Positions 44,328 to 52,886 of a DNA stretch of 64,000 nucleotides are shown here, piece by piece. Each line of letters starts with the position of its first letter. The stretch's first letter is position 1. The DNA lies in the NCBI GenBank assembly GCA_019636615.1, contig JAHBXF010000002.1, forward strand, positions 870,001-934,000. The letters are read 5' to 3'. Position numbers and translations under genes: made by a program. Below the pieces are notes generated by a model that had not been told where the DNA came from, did not search any database, and saw only the letters and a list, made by a program, of their open reading frames with translations. Source of the DNA: Phycisphaeraceae bacterium. Its GTDB lineage: Bacteria; Planctomycetota; Phycisphaerae; Phycisphaerales; UBA1924.

Positions 44328-44366
44328 CGGCCCGATGGCACACAGCCACCGGGCCGCTTTGTTTTC
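44328..44366 (+). terminator. Terminator after rpsO
   Basis: CGGCCCG (44328-44334) pairs with CGGGCCG (44350-44356). An inner TGGC/GCCA stem sits across one mismatch around an ACACA loop, and CTTTGTTTT follows. It separates rpsO from the pnp leader. Confidence 0.8.
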
Positions 44367-44674
44367 GTTCTTGGTTTCCGCTGGGGAAACTGAGCGGGCA
44401 GTGGGCAAGCTTCAGTTGCGTGGCCGGTCTCGCATCCGTGTGCATCTCCTGGCCAGATGGCCCCGGAGCGTGCCCGGGCCACGATGGGTTGCCGGGCGAA
44501 GTCTCCCGCGATCTTCCCGGGCACCTGAATCCTGCCTTCTGCCTCTCGACACCTCTCCCCCGCGGTGGTCACAAACCTGCGGCCACGGCCCCGGCGCGGC
44601 GTTCCATCGCCCGCGTTCAGAGCCAACCGCCCGCGGCCCCGAACGGGCGCTCGCGATTGGGAGATTGCAGCATC
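44367..44674 (+). other. Long non-coding leader of pnp
   Basis: About 308 bases lie between the rpsO terminator and the pnp ATG. I see no credible gene. The stretch is GC-rich and can form nested hairpins around 44455-44485 (TGGCCC with GGGCCA) and 44570-44595. No TANNNT box was found, so the pnp promoter is not placed. GGGAG stands about ten bases before the pnp ATG. A processed or autoregulated leader, as known for enterobacterial pnp, is an inference. Confidence 0.5.
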
Positions 44675-46852
44675 ATGGCACAACTCGTATCTCTGGGTGA
44701 AACGGTCGTCCGCGTGCAGACCGAAGTCGGCGGTCGAACCCTCATTCTTGAAACCGGCGTCATCGGGAAGCAGGCCAACGCCGCTGTCTTCGCCCACTAC
44801 GCCGGCAGCACCGTGCTGGCAACCGTCGTTCGCGCCGCCCCGCGTGAAGGCATCGACTTCTTCCCTCTCACCGTGGATTACCGCGAGAAGACCGCCGCGG
44901 CCGGCAAGTTTCCCGGCGGCTTCCGCAAGAAGGAAGGCCCCCCCACCGAGAAAGAAATCCTCACGATGCGGATGATCGACCGTCCCATCCGCCCCCTCTT
45001 TCCCGACGGGTTCCTCGACGAAGTCCAGATCCAGGCCATCGTCCTGAGCCACGACGGCCAGAACGACACGGATGTCATCGCGGCCACCGCGGCCTCCGCC
45101 GCGCTGGCGCTCAGCGATGTTCCCTACGAGGGCCCCACGGCCACGGTCCGCGTCGGGCGCATCCACACCGACGCCGGCCCCGAGTTCGTGGTCAACCCCA
45201 CCGTGTCCCAGATGGATTTCAGCGACCTTGACCTCGTGATCGCCGGCCACAAGGACGGCATCAACATGATCGAAGTGGGCGCCGCCGAAGTGCCCGAAGC
45301 AGACATGCTCGCCGCCGTCGAGTTCGGCTACACCCAGGTCAAGCAGATCCTCGGCCTGATCAACGAACTCGCCTCCAAGGTCGCCAAGCCCAAGGTTCAG
45401 GGCGAACTGCACCTGCCCCCTCCCGAGGTTGTCGCCAAGGTCGCGGCCGCCTGCGAGAAGGACCTGACCCAGGCACGCAAGATCAAGAGCAAGAAAGAAC
45501 GCAGCGCCGCGGTCGATGCCCTCCGCTCGAAGGTGCTCGACGAACACTTCGCCCTCAACACCACCGGCAACTACGGCGACTACCTCGCCAGCGCCAAGGC
45601 CCGTTCACAGGCCAAAGAGGCCTTCAAGCGGCTTGAAGAGAAAATCACCCGCCGCCTGATCGTTCAGGAAAAGACCCGCGCCGACGGCCGCGGGCCCACC
45701 GAGATCCGCCCCATCGGCGGCGCGGTCGGCATTTTCGCACGCACGCACGGCTCGGCCATCTTCCAGCGCGGCGAAACACAGAGCCTCATCAGCGTCACGC
45801 TGGGCACCGGCAAAGACGAGCAGATCATCGACGGGCTCATCCCCGAGTACAGCAAGAAGTTCACGCTTCACTACTACTTCCCCCCGTTCTCCACGGGCGA
45901 GGTCAAGCGCATCACCGGCCCGGGCCGGCGCGAGATCGGCCACGGCGCCCTGGCCGAGCGCAGCCTCCTGGCCATCATGCCCAGCCCCGACGAGTTCCCC
46001 TACACCGTGCGTGTGATCAGCGAGATCACCGAGAGCAACGGCTCTTCGTCGATGGCCTCTGTCTGCGGCGGCTGCCTCGCGCTCATGGACGCGGGCGTGC
46101 CCATCCGCGCGACGTGCGCCGGCATCTCCGTCGGCCGCTTCGCCGACGACGACGACAAGAATGAACTCTTCGTCACCGACATCATCGGCGAAGAAGATTT
46201 CTTCGGCGATATGGACTTCAAAGTCTCGGGCACCCGCGACGGCATCACCGGCATCCAACTCGATCTCAAGACCCGCGGGCTCACCCTCGGGCAGATCGAG
46301 CGCATCTTCGAGCAGGCCCGCCTGGGCCGCCTCGAAATCATCGACGTGATGGAGCAGGTCATCCCGGCGCCCCGCCCCGAGATCAGCCCCCTCGCGCCAC
46401 GACTCATCACCATCCAGATCGACCCGGAGAAGATCGGCAAACTCATCGGGCCCGGCGGCAAGGTCATCCGCGGCCTGCAAGACAAGCACGGCGTCACCAT
46501 CGATGTCGAAGACGACGGCACCGTGCAACTCGCCGGGCAGGACGCCGCTACGATCGAGGCCGCCAAGGCCGAGATCGAAGCCCTCTGCGAAGAGATCAAG
46601 GTCGGCACGGTCTACACCGGCAAGGTTGTCAGCATGAAGGAGTTCGGCGCCTTCATCGAACTCGCCCCGGGCACCGACGGCATGTGCCACATCTCCGAAC
46701 TGGCCGAGGGCTATGTCAAGAGTGTCGCCGACGTGGTGAAACTCGGCGAACTCGTCAAAGTCAAGGTCATCAACGTTGACGAACAGGGCCGCATCAAACT
46801 CAGCCGCAAGGCCGTGCTCGTCGAAGAGACCAAGACCAAGCAGCCTTCCTGA
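44675..46852 (+). CDS. pnp: Polyribonucleotide nucleotidyltransferase (PNPase)
   Basis: PNPase degrades RNA 3'-5' using phosphate. The 725-residue protein has two RNase PH domains (GKFPGGFRKKEGPPTEKEIL, RMIDRPIRPLFP; TRADGRGPTEIRPI, GSAIFQRGETQ), a helical linker, a KH domain (IGKLIGPGGKVIRGLQ) and an S1 domain (YTGKVVSMKEFGAFIEL, GMCHISELA). ATG 44675 gives the normal N-terminus. The catalytic aspartate region (FGDMDFKVSGTRDGITGIQ) is intact. Confidence 0.97.
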   Translation: MAQLVSLGETVVRVQTEVGGRTLILETGVIGKQANAAVFAHYAGSTVLATVVRAAPREGIDFFPLTVDYREKTAAAGKFPGGFRKKEGPPTEKEILTMRMIDRPIRPLFPDGFLDEVQIQAIVLSHDGQNDTDVIAATAASAALALSDVPYEGPTATVRVGRIHTDAGPEFVVNPTVSQMDFSDLDLVIAGHKDGINMIEVGAAEVPEADMLAAVEFGYTQVKQILGLINELASKVAKPKVQGELHLPPPEVVAKVAAACEKDLTQARKIKSKKERSAAVDALRSKVLDEHFALNTTGNYGDYLASAKARSQAKEAFKRLEEKITRRLIVQEKTRADGRGPTEIRPIGGAVGIFARTHGSAIFQRGETQSLISVTLGTGKDEQIIDGLIPEYSKKFTLHYYFPPFSTGEVKRITGPGRREIGHGALAERSLLAIMPSPDEFPYTVRVISEITESNGSSSMASVCGGCLALMDAGVPIRATCAGISVGRFADDDDKNELFVTDIIGEEDFFGDMDFKVSGTRDGITGIQLDLKTRGLTLGQIERIFEQARLGRLEIIDVMEQVIPAPRPEISPLAPRLITIQIDPEKIGKLIGPGGKVIRGLQDKHGVTIDVEDDGTVQLAGQDAATIEAAKAEIEALCEEIKVGTVYTGKVVSMKEFGAFIELAPGTDGMCHISELAEGYVKSVADVVKLGELVKVKVINVDEQGRIKLSRKAVLVEETKTKQPS

Positions 46853-46893
46853 GCACGCCGCCCTCGCCGGGCGACTCATCCCATGCACCGATC

Positions 46894-46926
46894 AGCGGAC
46901 AGGCCCGGGGCCTGTCCGCTTTCTTT
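46894..46926 (+). terminator. Strong terminator after pnp
   Basis: AGCGGACAGGC (46894-46904) pairs perfectly with GCCTGTCCGCT (46910-46920), an 11-base-pair stem with a five-base loop, followed by TTCTTT. Confidence 0.85.
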
Positions 46927-47002
46927 GCGCACGCAGAATGCACGTTGATCCGCGTTCTCCCCGTGGTTTCAGTGTGTCGAGCGGCCACCCCTCGACCTTG
47001 GC

Positions 47003-48226
47003 TCACGGCCCGACAAACGTGTCGCGTGCCGAAGCGGGCAACTCGTTGCCCCTGAGCGTCACCGCCGGCACGAACACGCCCGAGGCACCGCGCCGCCGCG
47101 CATCCGCGATGATCTCGTCGAGAAACGCGGGCAGCCAGATGTTGTCCTCGCCCCGCTGAGGCGTGGTGGCCCACTGGGCCGAACCGTCGGTGCTCAGGCA
47201 CCACTGGCCGGTGCCGCAGTGATTGGCAGAGTTTTCAAGAGGCTTGATCACCTGCCCGCGCACGGCCCGCATCACCACGGGTGACTTGTCGGTGAGAATC
47301 ACCGATGCCTCGCCGCTCCAGATGGGGCGGGCCGGGCCGAACATGAGTTGGTATGAGTATGAAACTTCCTGGATGCAGCCCCAGTCGGAGTTCGACTTCA
47401 CGCAGCAGGCCTTGATCGCCCTCGGGTTGCCCTGGCACGCAAGGTCCTCGATGGCGATGTAGCGCTCCTTGGGGAGTTGGAAGAGGTTGGCCGAGTTCGA
47501 GCGGGACGTGCCGACATCCCACCACTTGCCCGTGCCCAGCGAGGCGGTGGCGACGGGCAGCGACCCGCGGTAATCGCCCGCGTAGGTCGTGAAGGCCGCC
47601 GCGATGGTCGCCATGTTGGCGCCGCAGGCGGACTTGATCTGCTGAACGCGCACCGACTGCATCACCGGCCACATCACCGCCCCGACGATGGTGATCATCG
47701 CCGCCACCGTGACGAGGTCGGTGAACCTGAACCGCCCTCCGGACGGCGCGAACTGCTCCCCCGCCGGACGGGCCATCGCGAGCGATGCCACCTTCGAGTA
47801 GGTGCGTTCTGTGAGATCCGGCGATGCACGCAGCGGCACGGCCGTGATCATGCCGCCGATGTCGCACATCTTGGCGGCGCGCGGGCGCAGCGTGCTGTTG
47901 ACACGCACCGGATCAAACCCCGCGGCGACGAGCGCGTCGAGCGCATCCTCGTCTTCAGGGTGGAGCCCCGGCTCGTCCTCGATGTTCAGCCTCAGACTCG
48001 GCCGCTGGGCGGCACGCTGCACCCTGGCGAGCGTGACGTCAACCAGTTCCGGCCGGGCAACCACTTTGGTCGTTCCCAGCAGCGAGAGAATCGCATCAAC
48101 CCGGATCTGCTCGGGTGAGTCATCGTGCGGCGACGCTTCGCCGGCTCGCCGCGCCAGCACGGCATCAACCGCAGCGGCGTCTCTGGGCGAGAGCGGGTCG
48201 GCGGGTTGTGGTGGCTCGTGCGTCAT
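47003..48226 (-). CDS. Membrane protein with pilin-derived domain, putative anti-sigma factor
   Basis: The 407-residue protein has a cytoplasmic N-terminal part (about 165 residues), one hydrophobic segment and an exported part. From FRFTDLVTVAAMITIVGAV the sequence follows the plan of a type IV pilin N-terminus and the succeeding C..N...I..A...YA.DYRG.LP block of planctomycete pilin-like proteins. Glu5 and the prepilin cleavage glycine are missing. Near the end, NHCGTGQWCLSTDGSAQW resembles the H...DG motif. It overlaps the ECF sigma gene by ATGA, the usual place for an anti-sigma factor. The role is inferred. Confidence 0.75.
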   Translation of the reverse strand: MTHEPPQPADPLSPRDAAAVDAVLARRAGEASPHDDSPEQIRVDAILSLLGTTKVVARPELVDVTLARVQRAAQRPSLRLNIEDEPGLHPEDEDALDALVAAGFDPVRVNSTLRPRAAKMCDIGGMITAVPLRASPDLTERTYSKVASLAMARPAGEQFAPSGGRFRFTDLVTVAAMITIVGAVMWPVMQSVRVQQIKSACGANMATIAAAFTTYAGDYRGSLPVATASLGTGKWWDVGTSRSNSANLFQLPKERYIAIEDLACQGNPRAIKACCVKSNSDWGCIQEVSYSYQLMFGPARPIWSGEASVILTDKSPVVMRAVRGQVIKPLENSANHCGTGQWCLSTDGSAQWATTPQRGEDNIWLPAFLDEIIADARRRGASGVFVPAVTLRGNELPASARDTFVGP

Positions 48227-48870
48227 GGTCGGTCGTCTGCCTCGAGGTCATCCCGGCTGACACCCTCGCGGTCGAGGGTGGCCTTCCATCGCTTGGCGAA
48301 TGTCGCCACCGCCGAGTGAAGCCGTGACTTGACAGTCCCCAAAGGGATTCCCAGTTCATCGGCGATCTGCACGTAACTGAGGCGCTGGAAATAGGCCAGC
48401 AGAAGTATTTCTCGGAGGGTGTAGGGCATGCTGTCCAGTACGCTTTGAACCTGCTCGCTGGTCTCTGCTCGGTCCAGACCGGCGTCCGGGGGGGGCACAT
48501 GGACCTCCATCAGGTCCATGAATGAGCCCGAACTGCCATCACCACTATCGGACGATGAGCCCCCATCGATCGGGGCCGAGAGATCCAACGTCTTCCGTCT
48601 GCCCTTCTTACGCAGGTGGTCCCGCGCCTTGTTCGCCGCAATCGTGTACAACCATGGCCGAAATCGACGTTCCATGTCGAATGTGTGGGCGGCCAGGTGC
48701 GCCTGCAGGAAAGACTCCTGAAAAACATCCTCGGCACCCGCCTGGTCACCCACCAGCCGGAATAAAAACCTCAACAGGTCGTTCTGATGCCGCTCGATGA
48801 GCGTCCGAAAGGCGTTCAGGTCGCCCCTGCGGTGTTTCTCGAACAAGACTTCGTCGGTAGGGTGGTCCAA
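48223..48870 (-). CDS. ECF-type sigma70 factor
   Basis: This is a 215-residue extracytoplasmic-function sigma factor. Region 2 includes DQAGAEDVFQESFLQAHLAA and FRPWLYTIAANKARDHLRKK. A Ser/Gly/Asp-rich linker follows, then region 4 with SYVQIADELGIPLGTVKSRL. The start appears to be TTG at 48870, directly after the stop of the upstream gene (TGA-TTG), which implies coupling. It pairs with the pilin-domain membrane protein downstream. Confidence 0.92.
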   Translation of the reverse strand: MDHPTDEVLFEKHRRGDLNAFRTLIERHQNDLLRFLFRLVGDQAGAEDVFQESFLQAHLAAHTFDMERRFRPWLYTIAANKARDHLRKKGRRKTLDLSAPIDGGSSSDSGDGSSGSFMDLMEVHVPPPDAGLDRAETSEQVQSVLDSMPYTLREILLLAYFQRLSYVQIADELGIPLGTVKSRLHSAVATFAKRWKATLDREGVSRDDLEADDRP

Positions 48871-49248
48871 TCAGCGTGCTTCCGGGAACAGTCCCCCGCC
48901 CGTTTCGTCCTGCGGGCTGAGGGTAAGTGCAAAGGGAACAACCCCGACAGTTCGGGAATATGCCACGCCGCGCTCGGGCGGGAATCTGAGAAGACCGTCA
49001 GCCCTCAAAGCAGGAGCGTGTTCTCGGACGTAGATGTCGAATGCCTCGCGGCTCGGGAACAGGTACGACGACTGCACTCTGTATGGATCGCCCCCAGTGT
49101 CCCGATCCACCAGAACTAATTCGGCACGCACCGCCCCTCCCGCGACCACCGCCGAGAGGTGCCCATCCCGCAGCCAGCGGACGTACTCATCCCGTACCGT
49201 CTCGTCGGGCAAGGCAGCCGTCACGATGTAGGCCAAGGCCGGGCTCAT
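48871..49248 (-). CDS. DUF4286-like small protein
   Basis: The 125-residue protein begins MSPALAYIVTAALPD and continues with EYVRWLRDGHLSAVVAGGA, VRAELVLVD and REHAPALRADGLLRFP. This is the ferredoxin-like pattern of DUF4286, distantly related to antibiotic-biosynthesis monooxygenase folds. It abuts the ECF sigma gene with no gap. TACGCT ends ten bases before its ATG. No function is known. Confidence 0.75.
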   Translation of the reverse strand: MSPALAYIVTAALPDETVRDEYVRWLRDGHLSAVVAGGAVRAELVLVDRDTGGDPYRVQSSYLFPSREAFDIYVREHAPALRADGLLRFPPERGVAYSRTVGVVPFALTLSPQDETGGGLFPEAR

Positions 49249-49258
49249 TTTCGGACGG

Positions 49259-49264
49259 AGCGTA
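49259..49264 (-). promoter_or_regulatory. Candidate -10 box (TACGCT) for the DUF4286-sigma operon
   Basis: On the minus strand TACGCT ends ten bases before the ATG at 49248, without a Shine-Dalgarno site between. It lies in the 77-base divergent gap that also serves the rightward sigma module. Confidence 0.4.
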
Positions 49265-49325
49265 CGCGGGCAACCGCACCCGGGTGAGTACCGTACGCCT
49301 TCTCCTTGAAAGGGCAATAAAGGCC

Positions 49326-49973
49326 ATGGGGGAACGTTCAGCCATCCCGATGGAAGCCAACGCCGCGCCGCACGCGGATCAGACCCCGGCGGACGCAGCG
49401 CGGTTGGCGCACATTCTTCGCCTGGCCTCCGAAGGCTCGGACGAGGCTTGGCGGGCGTTGATCGATACTTACGCCCGGCGCATCTTTGCTCTGGCCAAGA
49501 GCCGTTGCCGGGATGCAGATACCGCAGAGGAAATCACTCAGTCAGTGTTCGCCACCATCGCCGTCAAGATCACGTCAGGGGGGTATCACGAACAAGGCAA
49601 GTTTGAACCCTGGCTCTTCCGTGTCGCGGCCAACCGCATCCGCGACCATGTCCGCGTCTCGCGCCGTCGGCGTGAGTGCGAACACGCCGGCCCGCCCGGC
49701 ATGGCGGAACCCACAACGCCCCCAGAGCCGCGGTCAGAGGGGGCCGACGCGGACACCCGCGCCAGACTGCGAGCAGCCCTGGTGCTCTTGCCCGAGAACG
49801 ACCGGGAGATCATCGAACTGCGGCACCATGGAGGGCTGAGTTTCAAGCAGATCGCCGACATCCTCGAAGAACCATTGGGCACCCTGCTGGCTCGCCACCA
49901 CAGGGCGCTCAAGAAACTCCGGGAGATCCTCGAACACTCCCAGAAACAGGCCGAGGCGCAGGCTAACTCATGA
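49326..49973 (+). CDS. ECF-type sigma70 factor (second)
   Basis: This 215-residue sigma factor has region 2 RRIFALAKSRCRDADTAEEI and FEPWLFRVAANRIRDHVR, a Pro-rich linker, and region 4 ENDREIIELRHHGGLSFKQI with the HTH ending LLARHHRALKKLREI. ATG 49326 is preceded by AAAGG; ATG 49350 is a possible internal start. It is coupled by ATGA to the next gene. It differs clearly from the leftward sigma factor, so the two modules are not a recent duplication. Confidence 0.92.
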   Translation: MGERSAIPMEANAAPHADQTPADAARLAHILRLASEGSDEAWRALIDTYARRIFALAKSRCRDADTAEEITQSVFATIAVKITSGGYHEQGKFEPWLFRVAANRIRDHVRVSRRRRECEHAGPPGMAEPTTPPEPRSEGADADTRARLRAALVLLPENDREIIELRHHGGLSFKQIADILEEPLGTLLARHHRALKKLREILEHSQKQAEAQANS

Positions 49974-50482
49974 GTCACACGATGAACACCAACCTCGACA
50001 ACCCCGCCGACCCAGCCCTCGAAGCCGCGCTCGACGCCCTCGCCGCGGAAGATATCGCCGCGGCCCCGGCCGGCCTTGAATCACGCATCGCCCACGCGAC
50101 GCAGCCCATGCTCAGCGCGAACATGCCCCCGGCCACGCTGCGGCTCTCGCCCGCACACTCGGCCACTCGCGGGCATCCGCTGCTCATAAGAACATTCGGC
50201 CTGCGTCTGGCCGCCTCTCTGGCCATCGTCGGAACAATCATCGCCGCGATTGTGGCCTCCCGCCATGGCCCCGCTGCGCCACGCGATGGTTCGCCCGCCC
50301 CGATCGCCGTCACACAAGACCCGTTCGACCCCCTCTCCGATGAGTTTCTCGCCTTCGCATGGGGCGACTCTTCAGAATCGAGCATCGACAGCATCCGCGC
50401 CGCGGCGGAACAACTCGGCCAGCGGCTTGAGGGTGACTTCTGGGGGATCTCAGACCTCCTCAGCGAGGAGGGTTCCACATGA
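49970..50482 (+). CDS. Putative single-span anti-sigma factor
   Basis: The 170-residue protein has a helical, acidic cytoplasmic N-terminus (LEAALDALAAEDIAAAPAGL), a hydrophobic segment (about 80-98, LRLAASLAIVGTIIAAIVA) and a short exported acidic tail. Its position directly after an ECF sigma gene, with ATGA overlap, suggests an anti-sigma factor. No zinc-binding HxxxCxxC motif is seen. Confidence 0.7.
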   Translation: MSHTMNTNLDNPADPALEAALDALAAEDIAAAPAGLESRIAHATQPMLSANMPPATLRLSPAHSATRGHPLLIRTFGLRLAASLAIVGTIIAAIVASRHGPAAPRDGSPAPIAVTQDPFDPLSDEFLAFAWGDSSESSIDSIRAAAEQLGQRLEGDFWGISDLLSEEGST

Positions 50483-51438
50483 CCACACATCCACGCCGTT
50501 CAGCCGCCAGCATCGCCTTCGCGGGCGCCCTTGTTTTCATCTGCGCCGCGGCGTGGGCCCAGCCGCCCAGAGACGGCGCACTCCAGCCCCCGCCCCGTGA
50601 AAGGGGCGCGGGTCCTGCGCAGCCCAGGCCACAACGGCCCATGATGCTGGAGAACGACCCCGAAGCCCTGCGGCAGATGATCGAGCGTCGGCTGCGCGAG
50701 ACCCGCCGAACTGAAAGCCGCCTCTCCGCGGCCCTGAAACAACTCGACGAGGGCGCATCACCGGCGGACGTCGCACGGGACCTCGCGCAACTGGGCCGCG
50801 GCCACGAAGACATTGATGGGGCAGGCCCTTCCGACGCACAACCCCGCCCATCCGGGCCCGGGGGCGGGCCGGGGGGCCCTCGGCGTGAAGGTCCGCTTTC
50901 ACCGCAGGAACGCGAAGAGTTCGTGCAGGCGATCAAAGATCGCACGCCGATGATCGCTCGCAAGTTCCACCAATGGCAGCAGGAGCCGGCCTTCGGCCAG
51001 CGGCTCCTGGGCCGCATGACACCGCGCATCCGAGATGCGATGATGCTGCGCCGAGCAGACCAGGAAATGTTCGAACGGCGCGTTGACGAGATTTTCGCCG
51101 GCGCCATGGTGCTCGAAGCCATCAGAGACTATCGCGCCGCGGTTGACTCTGATGAATCAACGCGCGATCAGCAGGTTCGCCAGGCCCGCGAGAGCCTTCG
51201 CTCGGCGTTGATCCAACAGTTCCAGGCCCGGCTCGGCGCAGAGTCTCTCGAGGCCGAGCGGCTCTCAGCACGTGTCGAGCGCATGCGTCGCCACATCGAA
51301 GAGCGGCGCGAACGCGCCGACGAAGAGGCCGATGCCGCGCTCAAGCGGCTCATGGAAACCGGCGACTTCCGGGGCATCATGCCCGAGGATGGCCCGCCGG
51401 GCCGCCCGCCCATGCGTCAGCCGCCCCGCGGCGAGTAA
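50479..51438 (+). CDS. Exported coiled-coil, Arg/Glu-rich protein, unknown
   Basis: The 319-residue product has a signal peptide (FAGALVFICAAAWAQ), a Pro/Arg-rich section and long charged helices (RQMIERRLRETRRTESRLS, AERLSARVERMRRHIEERRE). The pattern is reminiscent of periplasmic Spy/CpxP-type sensors but has no LTxxQ motif that I can see. It is coupled by ATGA to the putative anti-sigma gene and may be a periplasmic partner of that module. It ends three bases before the convergent operon's last gene. Confidence 0.68.
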   Translation: MTTHPRRSAASIAFAGALVFICAAAWAQPPRDGALQPPPRERGAGPAQPRPQRPMMLENDPEALRQMIERRLRETRRTESRLSAALKQLDEGASPADVARDLAQLGRGHEDIDGAGPSDAQPRPSGPGGGPGGPRREGPLSPQEREEFVQAIKDRTPMIARKFHQWQQEPAFGQRLLGRMTPRIRDAMMLRRADQEMFERRVDEIFAGAMVLEAIRDYRAAVDSDESTRDQQVRQARESLRSALIQQFQARLGAESLEAERLSARVERMRRHIEERRERADEEADAALKRLMETGDFRGIMPEDGPPGRPPMRQPPRGE

Positions 51439-51441
51439 GCA

Positions 51442-51843
51442 TCACGACACGATCGATCCGGGCTCGATCTCAGAGAGCGTGGTGAGCACCACCACCCGGC
51501 GGTCTGCGCCGGCACTCTCTTTGGGGGCGTTGCTGGCGGCCAGCAGCATGCCGCGAGACTCTTCACCACGCAACATGCGCGGGGCGAGGTTGGCCACGAT
51601 GATGATCGACTTGCCGACGAGTTCCTCGGCGGTGTAGTTCTGCCGGATGCCGGCGCAGATCTGCCTTGGCGTGCCGCTGCCGTCATCGAGTTGCAGTTTG
51701 AAGAGTTTGTCCGCGTTCGGGTGCGGCTCGGCGCTGACGATCCGGGCGACACGCAGGTCAACCTTGGCGAAGTCTTCAAACGTGATCGCGGGCTTGGGCT
51801 CCGGCTTGGCGGGGGTGGTCGTTGGGGGCGTCTGCTCGCTCAT
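51442..51843 (-). CDS. Stand-alone tRNA-binding (EMAP/MetG-C) domain protein
   Basis: The 133-residue protein is an OB-fold tRNA-binding domain like the C-terminus of methionyl-tRNA synthetase or the CsaA/Trbp111 proteins: [44 protein letters not shown] and [15 protein letters not shown] Pro/Lys/Thr-rich N-terminal 25 residues precede it. It is the last gene of the nine-gene operon and overlaps the upstream gene by ATGA. Its presence there is unexplained. Confidence 0.9.
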   Translation of the reverse strand: MSEQTPPTTTPAKPEPKPAITFEDFAKVDLRVARIVSAEPHPNADKLFKLQLDDGSGTPRQICAGIRQNYTAEELVGKSIIIVANLAPRMLRGEESRGMLLAASNAPKESAGADRRVVVLTTLSEIEPGSIVS

Positions 51844-52886
51844 GGAAGGCTCGGGGAGACTGGCAGCGGGTCGCCGGGGTTCCGCGGGATGGGTTCGTTC
51901 GCGTCTTGCTCCACTCCGGCGTCTGTGGGGCTTGGCTCGACTGTATGCGCGGGGGCAGCGCTCACAGGCGAAACCCACGCGCCGTCCCGCCACAGATACC
52001 TCTCGGGATCAACCTTGTAATGAGCGCACACGCTCGCGGGGTCAGGATCGATCAGAGGGGCCCCGCCGTCGGCGGTGATCTGCGCCGCCCATGAACGCTG
52101 CGTGGGCTGGAGCAACCACGACTCAAGCCGCAACTGTGCTGTGAGGTCTTCGGCGCTGAGCATGCTCCCCGACTTGCCCTCGCAGTTCGAGCACGGCCGC
52201 AGATCGGTGGGCCCACCGCCCACACGACGAACCACCCGCTTGCTGCCGCAGGTCAGGCACGGCCACCTTCCCAACTCTCGCTCAAGGCCTGTGAGCCCGC
52301 CGGGCACGCCGCTGCGCCTGAGCAGCGAGTCCATCGCCTGAAGCCTCTGCCTCGTGTCAGACCTCGCCAGCATCATCTTCGCGCGAGGCCCTTCTCCGCT
52401 GCGGACAAGCCCCAGGAACTCCGCCACGCGATACGAGCCGGCATCGACCGATTCCGGGGGCGCACCGACATTCCAGAGCGGCGTGGCTCGCGAAGGGTCG
52501 GCGATCTCAGACACCGCCGACAGCCATCGGCGGTCTCTCTCCGTGATCGCCAGCGCCGCCAGCGCGGTGGCCGCGCTGCCCGCGGTGCGATGGTGCTGAG
52601 GCTGATGGCGACCGAGTTCAAAGGCCAGGCAGAGCACATCCTCGGCGAGTTTTCGTCGCTCGGGGGGCTCTGGGTGTTCAGAGAGTTCCTCGCCAAGGCG
52701 CAGGTATGCATCCGGCCTTGAGGCATCGAGCGCTGTGAGCCTGGCCCGCCACGGGGTGATATCAAACTCGGCCGCGGCCGGCGCGGTGGTCCTCTGCTGG
52801 GCCGCGGCAACCGGTTCAATGCCTGCGCACCACACCGCGCCCGCAGAGGCGATGACGGCGAACAGCCTGTTGAGGCCCGGAGTCAT
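51840..52886 (-). CDS. Exported protein with a CxxC zinc-ribbon-like segment, unknown
   Basis: The 348-residue product has a signal peptide ([21 protein letters not shown]), a helical middle, and a [12 protein letters not shown] and CSNCEGK pair around residues 210-240, which resembles a rubredoxin-like or zinc-ribbon knuckle. The C-terminus is Pro-rich. It overlaps both neighbours by four bases. I recognise no family. Confidence 0.7.
   Translation of the reverse strand: MTPGLNRLFAVIASAGAVWCAGIEPVAAAQQRTTAPAAAEFDITPWRARLTALDASRPDAYLRLGEELSEHPEPPERRKLAEDVLCLAFELGRHQPQHHRTAGSAATALAALAITERDRRWLSAVSEIADPSRATPLWNVGAPPESVDAGSYRVAEFLGLVRSGEGPRAKMMLARSDTRQRLQAMDSLLRRSGVPGGLTGLERELGRWPCLTCGSKRVVRRVGGGPTDLRPCSNCEGKSGSMLSAEDLTAQLRLESWLLQPTQRSWAAQITADGGAPLIDPDPASVCAHYKVDPERYLWRDGAWVSPVSAAPAHTVEPSPTDAGVEQDANEPIPRNPGDPLPVSPSLP

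Noticed and set aside
44294-45547. Long open frame on the minus strand opposite rpsO/pnp
   Set aside because: It is the antisense shadow of pnp in GC-rich DNA. Its product is low-complexity, rich in Gly, His and Asp, without any motif, and pnp is beyond doubt.
45605-46888. Second long minus-strand frame opposite pnp
   Set aside because: Same reason: mirror of the KH/S1 half of pnp, with an Asp/Gly/Val-rich composition typical of antisense frames.
49326-51438. Recent duplication of the two ECF sigma modules
   Set aside because: The two sigma factors differ in linker, region 2 and region 4 sequence, and their membrane partners are unrelated in length and content.
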